DNA from: Dysgonomonas mossii
GTDB lineage: Bacteria > Bacteroidota > Bacteroidia > Bacteroidales > Dysgonomonadaceae
Length of the DNA: 64,000 bases
NCBI RefSeq assembly: GCF_004569505.1
Contig: NZ_SPPK01000007.1
Location: 62,001 to 126,000 of the forward strand
Direction: 5' to 3'
The translations under genes were made by a program, and so were the position numbers. Positions within the stretch are counted from its first letter, which is position 1. The number at the start of each line of letters is the position of its first letter. Of the stretch, positions 1 through 7,645 are shown one piece after another. The notes beneath the pieces are model-generated. The model was not told where the DNA came from. It searched no databases and saw only the letters and a program-made list of their open reading frames with translations.

Positions 1-165
1 TTCATCTAAATTGAAATCATAATCTAGCCCATCCTTTAAACACTCGACAAACACAGATTCATGATCTCCAACTTTAGAGGATATTGAAATCACTTTAACA
101 ATACCCAATTCTTTGTGATGTATATAATTCCCTATCCTTAGCACATTTGCATGTATCATAACCAT
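1..165 (-). CDS. Partial phage-type hypothetical protein (C-terminus beyond the left edge)
   Basis: An open frame of 55 codons begins at ATG 163-165 and runs off the window without a stop. A second in-frame ATG lies at 157-159. The visible start, MVMIHANVLRIGNYIHHKEL, with a following GIVKVISIS stretch, resembles small proteins common in Bacteroidales prophages and conjugative elements that open with an LRIGN(W/L)V-type motif; their function is unknown. It is the last visible gene of a minus-strand run of small cargo genes. The resemblance is from memory, so the family call is tentative, but the codons look like genuine coding sequence. Confidence 0.5.
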   Translation of the reverse strand, partial: MVMIHANVLRIGNYIHHKELGIVKVISISSKVGDHESVFVECLKDGLDYDFNLDE

Positions 166-216
166 TTAATTATTATATAAATATAAGAAAAATAGCTCAA
201 AACAACTATCTATTAT

Positions 217-525
217 TCAATTTGTTTTTGATTCAAGAATATAGTAAGGTTCTTTCAGATAGAGGATATCACCTACATTGTAGCGAGGTTTAAGAGTTAC
301 CTTCAGATTGTCTATTGCGCCAATCTTATGATAAACTCTAAATAATCCTTGTACAAAAGGCTTGATCGATTCATTTTCCAACGGTTGTTCTGTGATAATT
401 CTTCTTGTCTGAATCTTTATCTTTTTGACCGTTTTACCATGCAACGGTTCTATAAAACAAATCCCTTTCATAATCAACAAGGTATATTGTCCAATATCAT
501 CTTTCTTCTTAGGCTTGAGTTTCAT
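217..525 (-). CDS. ASCH-like phage accessory protein
   Basis: A 102-residue protein. Residues 20-45 carry MKG-x-CF-x-EPL followed by a QTRRII motif, and a PRYNVGDILYLKEPYYI stretch lies near the C-terminus. That pairing (KTQTRR, then PRYKVGE-like and YLKEPY) is characteristic of small ASCH/PUA-like proteins found in Bacteroidales phages, which are thought to bind RNA or modified nucleotides. The family's usual start corresponds to the internal ATG ending at 468; the longer start at 525 adds a lysine-rich N-terminus, so the true start is uncertain. It follows the PcfK-like gene by 9 bases in the same orientation. Its role in this element is unknown. Confidence 0.5.
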   Translation of the reverse strand: MKLKPKKKDDIGQYTLLIMKGICFIEPLHGKTVKKIKIQTRRIITEQPLENESIKPFVQGLFRVYHKIGAIDNLKVTLKPRYNVGDILYLKEPYYILESKTN

Positions 526-534
526 TTAGGGAAC

Positions 535-807
535 TTATTCCTTTACCTCTGTTTTCGAAGCAGAAGTCTTTTCGACTTTGATATCATCCTCATCGTAATA
601 GTGTACCGCACAACCGAAAACCTCTTCATCGGATATGACAGCACAACCGTCACTTTGCATTTTTTTTGCTCTATCGGTTATATAGCTGCAGCAGTCTTTG
701 ATGTTCTTGTTTTCCTTTGCATACGTTACGGCAAAAAGAGAATCTTCTTGGGCTCGCTTGTCTAAATATGCTTTTATTGTATCTTGAAATGAATTATTCG
801 CACTCAT
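535..807 (-). CDS. PcfK-like protein
   Basis: A 90-residue protein from ATG 805-807, chosen because the family begins close to this methionine; a longer frame to 855 adds an unrelated basic leader. It shows the typical features of PcfK-like proteins of Bacteroidota mobile elements: a start like SFQDTIKAYLDKRAQED, the central phrase FAVTYAKENKNI-x-DC, and the acidic AVHYYDEDDI near the C-terminus. The family is named after a gene of a Gram-positive conjugative plasmid, but its biochemical role is not established. Its neighbours are other small element proteins in the same orientation, which supports a mobile-element origin for the whole 1-2500 block. Confidence 0.7.
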   Translation of the reverse strand: MSANNSFQDTIKAYLDKRAQEDSLFAVTYAKENKNIKDCCSYITDRAKKMQSDGCAVISDEEVFGCAVHYYDEDDIKVEKTSASKTEVKE

Positions 808-858
808 AAGTCTAATTTTAATTGTTGATATTCTTCTTTTGCAGCACCATAACAAGCC

Positions 859-1161
859 CTACCGATCCATACCTGTAGATGGTGTTAAAATAGGATTGTA
901 AGTACAGGGTAAACCTTGGTAATTACACCAGGCTTCTTTTTCGTTCAAATGAATGCATCCGATACATTCAGAAGTATCAGACCAACGCTTCGCCATTGGT
1001 TTGTTAAATGACATTATCTTATTCCAGCGTGTTTTACGCTCTATTTCTGTATAATCTTCGGGATTTTCACCTAAGATTTGTACAAAAGAATTATACAAAC
1101 ATATTTCTTCGAAAGGAATTGGATATTTTTCCCTCAATTCGCTTATTTCCTGATCTGTCAT
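859..1161 (-). CDS. Small cysteine-containing mobile-element protein
   Basis: A 100-residue protein starting at ATG 1159-1161, which overlaps the TGA of the upstream gene (ATGA overlap), indicating translational coupling. The C-terminal third holds four cysteines in the pattern C-x2-C-x10-C-x6-C (CIGCIHL, WCNYQGLPC), followed by NPIL; this looks like a small metal-binding knuckle. Similar short proteins occur in Bacteroidales prophages and conjugative elements, with no known function. The N-terminal part is charged and probably helical. The coding call is good; any function is unknown. Confidence 0.55.
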   Translation of the reverse strand: MTDQEISELREKYPIPFEEICLYNSFVQILGENPEDYTEIERKTRWNKIMSFNKPMAKRWSDTSECIGCIHLNEKEAWCNYQGLPCTYNPILTPSTGMDR

Positions 1162-1352
1162 GACTTCTTATCAAATTCGTTCATAATCTTCCATAACTTC
1201 TTGTAGAACTTCTTGTAGAACTTCTCGCTTGGTTTCTTACCTTCGATTGATTCACCAAGGGCGACAAAGAACTCGCCGTTATGTTCCATATTATTAAAGT
1301 CAACTGCAAACTTTGCGATTGCTCTTGCCTGAGTAGTATCGAGTTCATCCAA
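1158..1352 (-). CDS. Small hypothetical mobile-element protein with no ATG start
   Basis: The frame runs in from the TAA at 1407-1409 (the stop of the DnaN-like frame) without any ATG. The only start-like codon is TTG at 1350-1352, giving 64 residues. The 18 codons upstream of that TTG (GLEKALEILESNQRDLSG) also look like real protein, so the normal start may have been lost and the gene may be damaged. Near the C-terminus a 12-bp tandem duplication (1195-1218) encodes KFYKKFYKKL. The product is charged and helical, with no recognised domain. Its stop overlaps the ATG of the next gene. Confidence 0.35.
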   Translation of the reverse strand: MDELDTTQARAIAKFAVDFNNMEHNGEFFVALGESIEGKKPSEKFYKKFYKKLWKIMNEFDKKS

Positions 1353-1406
1353 TCCGGATAAATCACGTTGATTCGATTCCAGTATTTCGAGAGCTTTTTC
1401 AAGTCC

Positions 1407-2498
1407 TTACTTGGCTCCGGAATTCTCTTCTTTTTTGATATTGTCAAGCTTGAGAATGAGTTTTATCTTTCTCATTATGAGAGTCGCCCGGCTTGGATCG
1501 AAGAAAGACATTTGCAGATCTGAGGAGGGAATAGCAGAAATCAACTCGGTAAGGAGGTGACCTTTGAATCCTATTGCCATTGCTGTTCCTGTATATCCAC
1601 AAGCAACGGTTTCATCAGCAGCTGTAGAAAAGTCGATATCTTGAGCTGATAGTTTGATCAGATCTTTCGATAGTTCGAGTTTAACTAAACTACTGGCTTG
1701 ATTAGCAAAGACAGAAACCCGCTTTATTGCTCCCTTAAGATCAGCTGTACCAATTGATAAAATCTTATCATTGACTTGAGGTATAACAGAACGGTAATTC
1801 GGATATTTACCTTCAAGTAAGGTTGCAACGATACTCTCCGATCCGTATTCGAAACGGGCTGAATTGCTACCGATAAATATGTTTATCAATTCATCGGACG
1901 GTTTTATTAAACTTTTTAAAATCGTTGTAATTTTAAGAGGGATAACGAAGCTTATTTCCTCTGTCATTGATTCGTCCCAAAGTTCTAACAAAGCAAGCTT
2001 ATGACCGTCAGAAGCTACAAAGCTGATTTGTCCTTCTACAATATCCAGATAGACAGAGGTCATTATCGAACGAAGATCATCAGTAGATGCACAGAAGATC
2101 GTTTTTTCAATACCATTTAGTAAGACCTTAGAAGGTATTGTAATTTTAGTTGCATTGGTAATATCTTTCTCCTTTGGAAACTCTTGAGGTGATAGCCCGG
2201 CGAGTTCAAACTTACCACCTTTGTACTTGACAGTGACAGCTAACTTTTCATCAATGGAAATCGTGATAGGCTGTTCCGGTAATGTCTTTAGGGCCTCAAT
2301 CAATAACTTTGGTTCAACACAGATGGAAACATCGTTGTCGATTAATATTCCTTCGATTGATGATATACATTCTTCTGTGTTCGTGGTATCATCAGAGCTT
2401 AGTAAAAGAATTGAAAGTTTGAATTAGTCGCCTAAAATAATAAATATCAGATTTGATGATTTAATAAAAAGTGCATTTAAGAATATTGCTACGGATAT
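1407..2498 (-). pseudogene. Degenerate DNA polymerase III beta-clamp (DnaN-like) gene
   Basis: The frame from 2423 down to 1407 encodes most of a sliding clamp: IEALKTLPEQPITIS, DGHKLALLELWD, LLEGKYPNYRSVIP and the C-terminal MSFFDPSRATLIM are clamp signatures. No ATG is present; the first possible start is TTG 2301-2303, which would begin about 80 residues into a normal clamp. The 40 codons upstream of it (from 2423) still read like clamp sequence, and beyond an in-frame TAA at 2424-2426 the same frame continues to 2498 with LNALFIKSSN and IILGD, resembling the usual N-terminal strand. The first ~60 residues therefore appear decayed. The tail after SRATLIM also differs from chromosomal DnaN. 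It is an element-borne copy, not the host clamp. Confidence 0.6.
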
Positions 2499-2563
2499 TT
2501 ATAACACAGGTTGTACCAATTGATATTAGAAGGTAATTTTGTCATATGTATTATTATATAGTA

Positions 2564-2590
2564 AAAAGGAAGCCTAATCAGCCTCCTTTT
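2564..2590. terminator. Hairpin terminator at the element border
   Basis: Inverted repeat aaaaggaagc / gcctcctttt with a 7-base loop and one mismatch, A-rich on one side and T-rich on the other, so it could work in either direction. It separates the DnaN-like remnant from the tRNA-Arg region. Confidence 0.45.
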
Positions 2591-2600
2591 GTGTATATAG

Positions 2601-2635
2601 GTTGTGCACGAATACATGTTGTGCAAATGTTGTGC
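2601..2635 (+). repeat. Three copies of gttgtgc beside tRNA-Arg
   Basis: The heptamer gttgtgc occurs at 2601-2607, 2618-2624 and 2629-2635, spaced 17 and 11 bases apart, between the mobile-element remnant and the 3' end of tRNA-Arg. Short direct repeats near a tRNA 3' end can be arm-type integrase sites. That reading is an inference; no integrase gene is visible next to them. Confidence 0.3.
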
Positions 2636-2648
2636 TAGACAAAAATAA

Positions 2649-2681
2649 AAAGAGCTGTAAAATAATAATTTACAGCTCTTT
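2649..2681. terminator. Perfect 13-bp hairpin terminator downstream of tRNA-Arg
   Basis: Arms aaagagctgtaaa (2649-2661) and tttacagctcttt (2669-2681) pair perfectly around a 7-base AT loop, with A/T runs on both sides. It lies 16 bases beyond the 3' end of the minus-strand tRNA and is the likely terminator of that transcript; the symmetry means it could also stop plus-strand transcription. Confidence 0.7.
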
Positions 2682-2696
2682 ATTCAATACTAAAAG

Positions 2697-2770
2697 TGAC
2701 CACGGCAGGATTCAAACCTGCAACCTTCTGATCCGTAGTCAGATGCTCTATTCAGTTGAGCTACGTAGCC
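2697..2770 (-). tRNA. tRNA-Arg (anticodon ACG)
   Basis: Reading the minus strand, a 74-nt cloverleaf is visible: acceptor arm GGCTACG/CGTGGTC (with wobble pairs), D arm GCTC/GAGC, anticodon stem TCTGA/TCAGA with loop CTACGGA giving anticodon ACG, and T arm GCAGG/CCTGC with loop TTTGAAT. The discriminator base is A and CCA is not encoded. Its 3' end faces the mobile-element remnant at 1-2500, the usual arrangement where tyrosine-integrase elements insert into tRNA 3' ends. Confidence 0.93.
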
Positions 2771-2955
2771 GTTTTCCTTAAATGCGATGCAAAGGTAAAA
2801 TAGTTTTGTTTATTATGCAAATATATTCTAAAGTATTTTCTCCTCAAAAGTGATTATTGAAGCCAAAATCAAGCTATAATATTGTTTTAAAGATGCTTAT
2901 AAACACAAAATAAAATACATAAAATGCTTCGCTCAGCATCTACGATAAGTACATC

Positions 2956-3975
2956 TTAATATGCACTCTCAAACTGATCAAGAAAACGTTGATCATTCTC
3001 GGAGAACATACGAAGATCCTTAACTCTATATTTAAGATTTGTAATACGCTCCACTCCCATTCCGAGAGCATATCCCGTATATATTTTACTATCTATACCA
3101 CAGTTTTCCAAGACATTCGGGTCTACCATACCACAGCCTAATATCTCTACCCAACCGGTGTGCTTACAGAATGGGCAGCCTTTTCCACCACAGATATTAC
3201 ATGAAATATCCATCTCAGCACTAGGCTCTGTGAAAGGGAAATATGAAGGACGTAAACGTATCTTGGTATCTGCACCAAACAACTCTTTCGCAACGAATAA
3301 CAAAGCTTGTTTTAGATCAGCAAAAGACACATTCTTATCTATATACAATGCCTCAACCTGATGAAAGAAACAGTGTGCACGATACGAAATAGCTTCGTTA
3401 CGATACACCCGACCGGGACAAATAATGCGTATCGGTGGTTGCTGCTTCTCCATCACTCGGGTCTGGACAGAAGAAGTATGTGTACGCAATACAATTTCAG
3501 GGCTTCGTGCAATAAAGAACGTATCCTGCATATCACGAGCCGGATGATCTTCCGCAAAGTTAAGAGAAGAGAAAACATGCCAGTCATCCTCTATCTCAGG
3601 ACCTTCGGCTATAGAAAAACCTAAACGGCGGAAAATATCACAAATTTCTTTTCTTACAATTGATAGCGGATGGCGAGCACCAAGCTCGATGGGTGCAGCA
3701 GTACGAGTAAGGTCGATTGCCTCATCCACAGTCTGAGAATTTTCTAAAGATTCTTTCAACTGATTTATTCGTTCCTGAGCCTTTTCTTTTAGTTCATTCA
3801 GTTTTATACCTACCTCCCGTTTCTGTTCTGCAGCCACAGTGCGAAAATCGTTCATCAAAGCCGATACTTCACCTTTCTTACTAAGATACTTAATACGTAA
3901 AACCTCTATCTCATCTGCTTTAGAAGCTTTCAGTCCCTCAATTTCTGCCAACAGCTTATTTATTCTATCAATCAT
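2956..3975 (-). CDS. pheS: Phenylalanyl-tRNA synthetase alpha subunit
   Basis: This 339-residue protein is the catalytic subunit that, with PheT, charges tRNA-Phe. The N-terminal coiled coil (about residues 1-90, KASKADEIEVLRIKYLSKKG) binds tRNA. Class II synthetase motif 2 is seen around HCFFHQVEALYID, and motif 3 as LGMGVERI near the C-terminus, with a CNICGGKGCPFC cysteine cluster between them. Start ATG 3973-3975 gives the MIDRINKLL beginning expected for Bacteroidales PheS; an upstream TTG would add only three residues. pheT is not in the neighbourhood, as is usual in this phylum. A good promoter lies at 4024-4052. Confidence 0.96.
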   Translation of the reverse strand: MIDRINKLLAEIEGLKASKADEIEVLRIKYLSKKGEVSALMNDFRTVAAEQKREVGIKLNELKEKAQERINQLKESLENSQTVDEAIDLTRTAAPIELGARHPLSIVRKEICDIFRRLGFSIAEGPEIEDDWHVFSSLNFAEDHPARDMQDTFFIARSPEIVLRTHTSSVQTRVMEKQQPPIRIICPGRVYRNEAISYRAHCFFHQVEALYIDKNVSFADLKQALLFVAKELFGADTKIRLRPSYFPFTEPSAEMDISCNICGGKGCPFCKHTGWVEILGCGMVDPNVLENCGIDSKIYTGYALGMGVERITNLKYRVKDLRMFSENDQRFLDQFESAY

Positions 3976-4023
3976 AAACTTCAATAATGAATTATACTTT
4001 TATAAGTTTTTCACTTTGGAATA

Positions 4024-4052
4024 CAAAAATACACTTTTCTTTTTATTATCAA
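4024..4052 (-). promoter_or_regulatory. pheS promoter (Bacteroidota type)
   Basis: On the minus strand TTG (plus 4050-4052) is followed after 18 bases by TATTTTTG (plus 4024-4031), fitting the TTG-N18/19-TAnnTTTG housekeeping promoter of Bacteroidota. The predicted start near 4017 gives a leader of about 40 bases to the pheS ATG. Confidence 0.6.
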
Positions 4053-4203
4053 TCATTTTAACACAGAAGCCACCCCAACTTTTCATCATCTTTACAAAAC
4101 TAGAGTTTCACAATCTCACGTATCTGTTAAATCCAAAAAGGTTACAATTTCTCGCAAAATCAGAGAAAATACAAACAACACTATATCAAATATATAAACA
4201 TCA

Positions 4204-4250
4204 AAAAGTAACAAAAGTAACAGCTATCCGTAATATTATAAATTGTCACT
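4204..4250 (+). repeat. Dispersed 47-bp repeat, copy A
   Basis: A 47-base block opens with the tandem aaaagtaac-aaaagtaac and closes with attgtcact. An equally long block with the same two ends and a diverged middle is at 62099-62145. The ends contain a partial inverted pair (gtgacaa/ttgtcac in copy B). The rest of the 3985-4375 gap is AT-rich with nothing else recognised beyond the pheS promoter. Confidence 0.5.
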
Positions 4251-4375
4251 TTAATTTATTTATAAACAATAACAAATATCTTAATACTAGATAATTTAGC
4301 CTGTAAAAAATAAAACAAATAGGAAATCTTGAATATTAAACTATATTTGTCATAATTAAACTACAGATCACAAAA

Positions 4376-5323
4376 ATGAAGCTTATATACACTTTTATAA
4401 TATCCACTCTTTTATTTGTCACACATAATCTACATGCTCAGTCTGACATAGAGCGTATACAAAAACATCTGACTGCTATTACCAAAACAGAAGGATTTCG
4501 CAACTTTGAGGATACAGTAACACTCAACAAGGTTGCAAACTATATATTCACAGAATTTAGCCAATATGCAGATACAACATATTATCAAACGTATACTGTA
4601 AACAATGTTAATTATAAGAATGTTATTTGTCGGTTTGGTACAAAACAACAAAAAGCGTTGGTAGTAATCGGTGCTCACTACGATGTTTGCGGAGAACAAG
4701 AAGGTGCTGACGATAATGCATCTGGCGTAACTGCTATACTGGAACTGGCTCGGTTATTTAGTCGATCAAACTTAATACGCCCCATAGAACTAGTTGCATA
4801 TACCCTCGAAGAACCACCCTTCTTTGGTACTCAATCTATGGGTAGCTATACCCATGCCAATGAACTGAAAAAATCCAATACTCCCGTTTATGGGATGGTG
4901 GCCGTAGAAATGATCGGATTCTTCAATGACGCTGAAGATTCACAAAGTTATCCTTTTGCTCCTATGAAGCTTTTTTATGGCAATAAGGGTGACTTTATAC
5001 TCTTAACGAAGAAAATAGGACATGGGCAATTTGTAAAAGATTTCTCCAAACAATTTTACAATGCAAAAACGATTAAAACTAAAAGTCTGACAAGTCCCGG
5101 AATGATAAAAGGGGTCGATTTTTCAGATCATCGCAATTATTGGGCACTCGGTTTTGATGCTATGATGATTACCAATAGTGCATTCTATCGCAATCACAAT
5201 TATCATAAATCGGGAGACAAAATGGATCGTTTGGATTTTAAACGAATGGCAGGAGTTATTGACGCCATTTACTATGCGATTATCAACATTGACAAATCTA
5301 CATCTGTGAAAAAGAAAAAATAG
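4376..5323 (+). CDS. Secreted M28-family metallopeptidase
   Basis: This 315-residue protein carries a Sec signal peptide (residues 1-22, ending HAQ). The M28 zinc-site pattern is complete: GAHYD (His101), ADDNASG (Asp112), the catalytic LEEPP pair (Glu145/146), VEMIG (Glu178) and NYHKSGD (His277). Such enzymes are two-zinc aminopeptidases, or in a few branches glutaminyl cyclases; this one acts in the periplasm or outside the cell, and its substrate is unknown. It sits alone between pheS (divergent) and an orphan membrane protein. It belongs to a different branch from the M28-fold protein at 60974-61969. Length is typical of single-domain secreted M28 enzymes. Confidence 0.88.
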   Translation: MKLIYTFIISTLLFVTHNLHAQSDIERIQKHLTAITKTEGFRNFEDTVTLNKVANYIFTEFSQYADTTYYQTYTVNNVNYKNVICRFGTKQQKALVVIGAHYDVCGEQEGADDNASGVTAILELARLFSRSNLIRPIELVAYTLEEPPFFGTQSMGSYTHANELKKSNTPVYGMVAVEMIGFFNDAEDSQSYPFAPMKLFYGNKGDFILLTKKIGHGQFVKDFSKQFYNAKTIKTKSLTSPGMIKGVDFSDHRNYWALGFDAMMITNSAFYRNHNYHKSGDKMDRLDFKRMAGVIDAIYYAIINIDKSTSVKKKK

Positions 5324-5450
5324 TGGAAAATTTACCAGTGCATACATAGGAGACGAATATAAAGATATCTAGAGACATCGATTATAAGTCGTTCTGCGGA
5401 CTCTTAATGATCTCTAAAAGGGAAGTACCAGTAAAAAAAAACAATCTGAT

Positions 5451-5951
5451 ATGATAAAATTTTGTAATTTGATATATTTCAATCTTTATAAACTAGGGTT
5501 ATTAATAAATGAAATATCGGTCTATCCGATAAATAATTTCTTATTTAAAAACAATAAAAAAGGAGAAGAAGTCATTAATGCAGTAAAAGAGGTCTCAGAA
5601 AATAAAAAGAATGGAATAAAGATAACTCTTGCTGGTATGCATTTTTATGCTCTAGTATATCTATTTATATTGGGTTCCACAAATTCTGTTTTAATTTGTT
5701 TACAAGAAGTTAATATTGCAATAAATATAAACGATGATAATTTACTCTTGCTGTTAGGTGTTCCTTCATATATTTTTGCTTATTTTCTTATAGACTACAA
5801 AGATAGATACTTAGATTATTTTAAATATTTTGAAAAGTTTACAACTAAAAAGAAACGGATATGGGCATTTATAAGTCTTCTAACAGTTATCTTTTTATGG
5901 TTTTGGGGATTTGGGAGCTTGATACTCAGATTAATTTTGAATAATAATTAA
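5451..5951 (+). CDS. Orphan inner-membrane protein, function unknown
   Basis: This 166-residue protein has about three hydrophobic segments (roughly residues 58-85, 96-113 and 136-160) with a charged lysine/asparagine-rich N-terminus and a KTTKKKR patch between the last two segments. It is notably AT-rich (many Asn, Ile, Lys codons), more so than its neighbours, which may indicate recent acquisition or weak constraint. No recognised domain. ATG 5451 is the first start. It stands alone: 127 bases after the M28 peptidase and about 150 bases before the convergent hydrolase gene. Coding is likely from the continuous, amphipathic protein-like sequence. Confidence 0.55.
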   Translation: MIKFCNLIYFNLYKLGLLINEISVYPINNFLFKNNKKGEEVINAVKEVSENKKNGIKITLAGMHFYALVYLFILGSTNSVLICLQEVNIAININDDNLLLLLGVPSYIFAYFLIDYKDRYLDYFKYFEKFTTKKKRIWAFISLLTVIFLWFWGFGSLILRLILNNN

Positions 5952-6105
5952 ATAACCCATCATCCCTTCGAATTTGCAATCCAATGATTAAAATTCATAC
6001 AAACTAGTCATGTCGATGTTGTTATTAATTGTATTGACTATCCCAATAGAAAGAATTAGGATTCAACAATTGCCGTAAATATACTATAGTACGATTTCTG
6101 AAAGC

Positions 6106-6840
6106 CTAATTTTCTTTAATCAAAAGAATACCACTAAGAATAGTACTTATCGGATCAGCTTTTTTTACCACCATCAGGTGATCCCCTCCCTCTACGGGAA
6201 ATGCATTGCGTATATGTTCATAAGAAAAAATCTGATCTTCGGTTCCGTGTATATGATAGAGATGTTTACATTTATTTTCGGGCATCCAACCTACAATTTG
6301 CTCAATAGCCCACTTAATATAAACAGGATCAACAAAGGTCATTACCTCAGCCAGCTCCGATGTTGGCACATTATAAACAAAACGGTTAAAGAGATCCGTT
6401 ATAAGCTCTGTTGAAGCATACACGCGCATCGGAATGCGGTCCGCCACATTTGTTCTTTTAGCTGCACGAAATAACATTGGGATCTCTTCGTCTCTTTTAA
6501 AAGACGAAATAAGTACGGTTTTTATTGGAGATAAGAAATAACTCATCACCTGAACAATAACGCCACCAAAAGAATATCCTATCAGTATATATGGTCTGGA
6601 AGTATCAATCTCTTTTGCCATAACAGAAGCATATTCCTGCAACGACTGTCCGGGAATGGGAACGTGCCATTCAATATATTTCTTCTTATACCCCTCCGGT
6701 AATACTATTTTATCAAATACACTACAATTATAGCACATCCCTGAAATAAAGTAGACATTAATATCCTTTTCCCAAAGCTTTTTTACACGCTTCAAAACTT
6801 CGAAAATTCTATATATACCTACCCTTTTCTTCTTGTCCAT
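6106..6840 (-). CDS. Alpha/beta hydrolase
   Basis: This 244-residue protein has the full catalytic triad of the alpha/beta hydrolase fold: nucleophile elbow GYSFGG (Ser90), HGTEDQIF (Asp202) and GGDHLMV (His221). An N-terminal VYFISGMCYN strand-loop matches the oxyanion region. There is no signal peptide, so it should be cytoplasmic. Homologues remembered from Bacteroidales begin close to the VYFISG strand, so the first ~25 basic residues may be an extension or the start may be further in. The substrate cannot be told from sequence; an esterase or lipase-like activity is the general expectation. The gene is monocistronic and convergent with the membrane protein gene upstream. Confidence 0.75.
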   Translation of the reverse strand: MDKKKRVGIYRIFEVLKRVKKLWEKDINVYFISGMCYNCSVFDKIVLPEGYKKKYIEWHVPIPGQSLQEYASVMAKEIDTSRPYILIGYSFGGVIVQVMSYFLSPIKTVLISSFKRDEEIPMLFRAAKRTNVADRIPMRVYASTELITDLFNRFVYNVPTSELAEVMTFVDPVYIKWAIEQIVGWMPENKCKHLYHIHGTEDQIFSYEHIRNAFPVEGGDHLMVVKKADPISTILSGILLIKEN

Positions 6841-6981
6841 AATTTATATTAGCGAATGGGTATATAAAGATAACATTTTATTAACTAAAGATATAATATG
6901 CACCTCTAGCTTTTCCTGAAACTTTATCTACCTTTTTATAAGACCTATTTTAAATCTTATTTCTATGCCCATCCCCCATCT

Positions 6982-7021
6982 ATACCTATTACATGGTATA
7001 TAAATACCATGTAATAGGTAT
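6982..7021. repeat. Perfect 18-bp inverted repeat with 4-base loop
   Basis: Arms atacctattacatggtat (6982-6999) and its exact reverse complement (7004-7021) flank the loop ataa. No T-run follows on either strand, so it is not a classical intrinsic terminator. It sits between the divergent hydrolase gene and SusC 1, about 140 bases from the hydrolase start. An operator for a dimeric regulator or a cruciform/RNA hairpin are possible; see findings. Confidence 0.8.
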
Positions 7022-7229
7022 TTACTACTTCGATCAAGAGGCATAATTTTACATAAATTTATTTATTATGTTTTAAAATATGTAATAATTTATATTTTAC
7101 AGAAACAATCAACAAAACAAGACATTTCAAAATATATCATTTCAAGCTAACAAATCGATATAAAAAATCATTATGAAACAAAATTTAAAAAAAATATTCC
7201 ATTTTTATTCTTTTTATAAAAATTTAGTT

Positions 7230-7237
7230 TACATTTG
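7230..7237 (+). promoter_or_regulatory. Candidate -7 box for SusC/SusD operon 1
   Basis: TACATTTG matches TAnnTTTG. No TTG lies at the proper -33 distance, suggesting a weak or activator-dependent promoter. Transcription from here would give an untranslated leader of about 400 bases before the SusC start at 7646. Outside this box, the inverted repeat and the hairpin at 7443-7485, the 6841-7645 gap shows only AT-rich sequence. Confidence 0.35.
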
Positions 7238-7442
7238 CTCTCAGAAATAAGTTTACTCTCAAAACTTACCTCTAAATAAAAGTAGTGTTCTATAATGAAA
7301 ATAAAGATAAAGGAAATCAAAGCTAACATAGCTTCAGATTACAGACATACAACTGTAATACCTTCAATTAGCTTTATCATGCCAAAAATATTTATATACA
7401 AAAACTATATAAATATGACACAAGAAGACAATCTAAATCAAA

Positions 7443-7485
7443 GGAATCACAAAAGGGCTCTTCACCCTTTATTTAAAGTGATTCC
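7443..7485 (+). repeat. Nested hairpin in the SusC 1 leader
   Basis: Outer arms ggaatcac (7443-7450) and gtgattcc (7478-7485) enclose an inner hairpin aaaggg (7452-7457) / cccttt (7465-7470). It lies about 200 bases downstream of the likely transcription start and 160 before the SusC start codon. It could be an attenuator or an mRNA-stability element; no known riboswitch was recognised. Confidence 0.4.
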
Positions 7486-7645
7486 CCTTCAAAGTTGTAT
7501 TCTTTAAGTTTATAAGCGACTCTAATAGCTCGCCAACTAGTACCAATAAGTATACGAACGGAAAAAAACAGTGAAAAAGGAAGCTCCGATCGATACTACT
7601 CAATAGGTGTATTGTGTTAATATTAATAAATTTATGTGTACAAGT

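Noticed and set aside
349..765. 138-codon plus-strand frame across the ASCH- and PcfK-like genes
   Set aside because: Antisense to two recognisable genes; no protein-like motif.
1181..1447. 88-codon frame overlapping two minus-strand genes in another frame
   Set aside because: Begins at TTG, reads low-complexity SSTRSSTRS over the tandem duplication, and overlaps better candidates.
3839..4294. 151-codon plus-strand frame over the pheS start
   Set aside because: Runs antisense to the conserved start of pheS and through its promoter; composition-driven.
7074..7099. Inverted repeat taaaatat/atatttta
   Set aside because: Eight-base AT-only arms are expected by chance in such AT-rich sequence.
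7295..7507. 70-codon open frame upstream of SusC 1
   Set aside because: Starts with ATG but its product has no family-like pattern and spans the nested hairpin; more likely untranslated leader.
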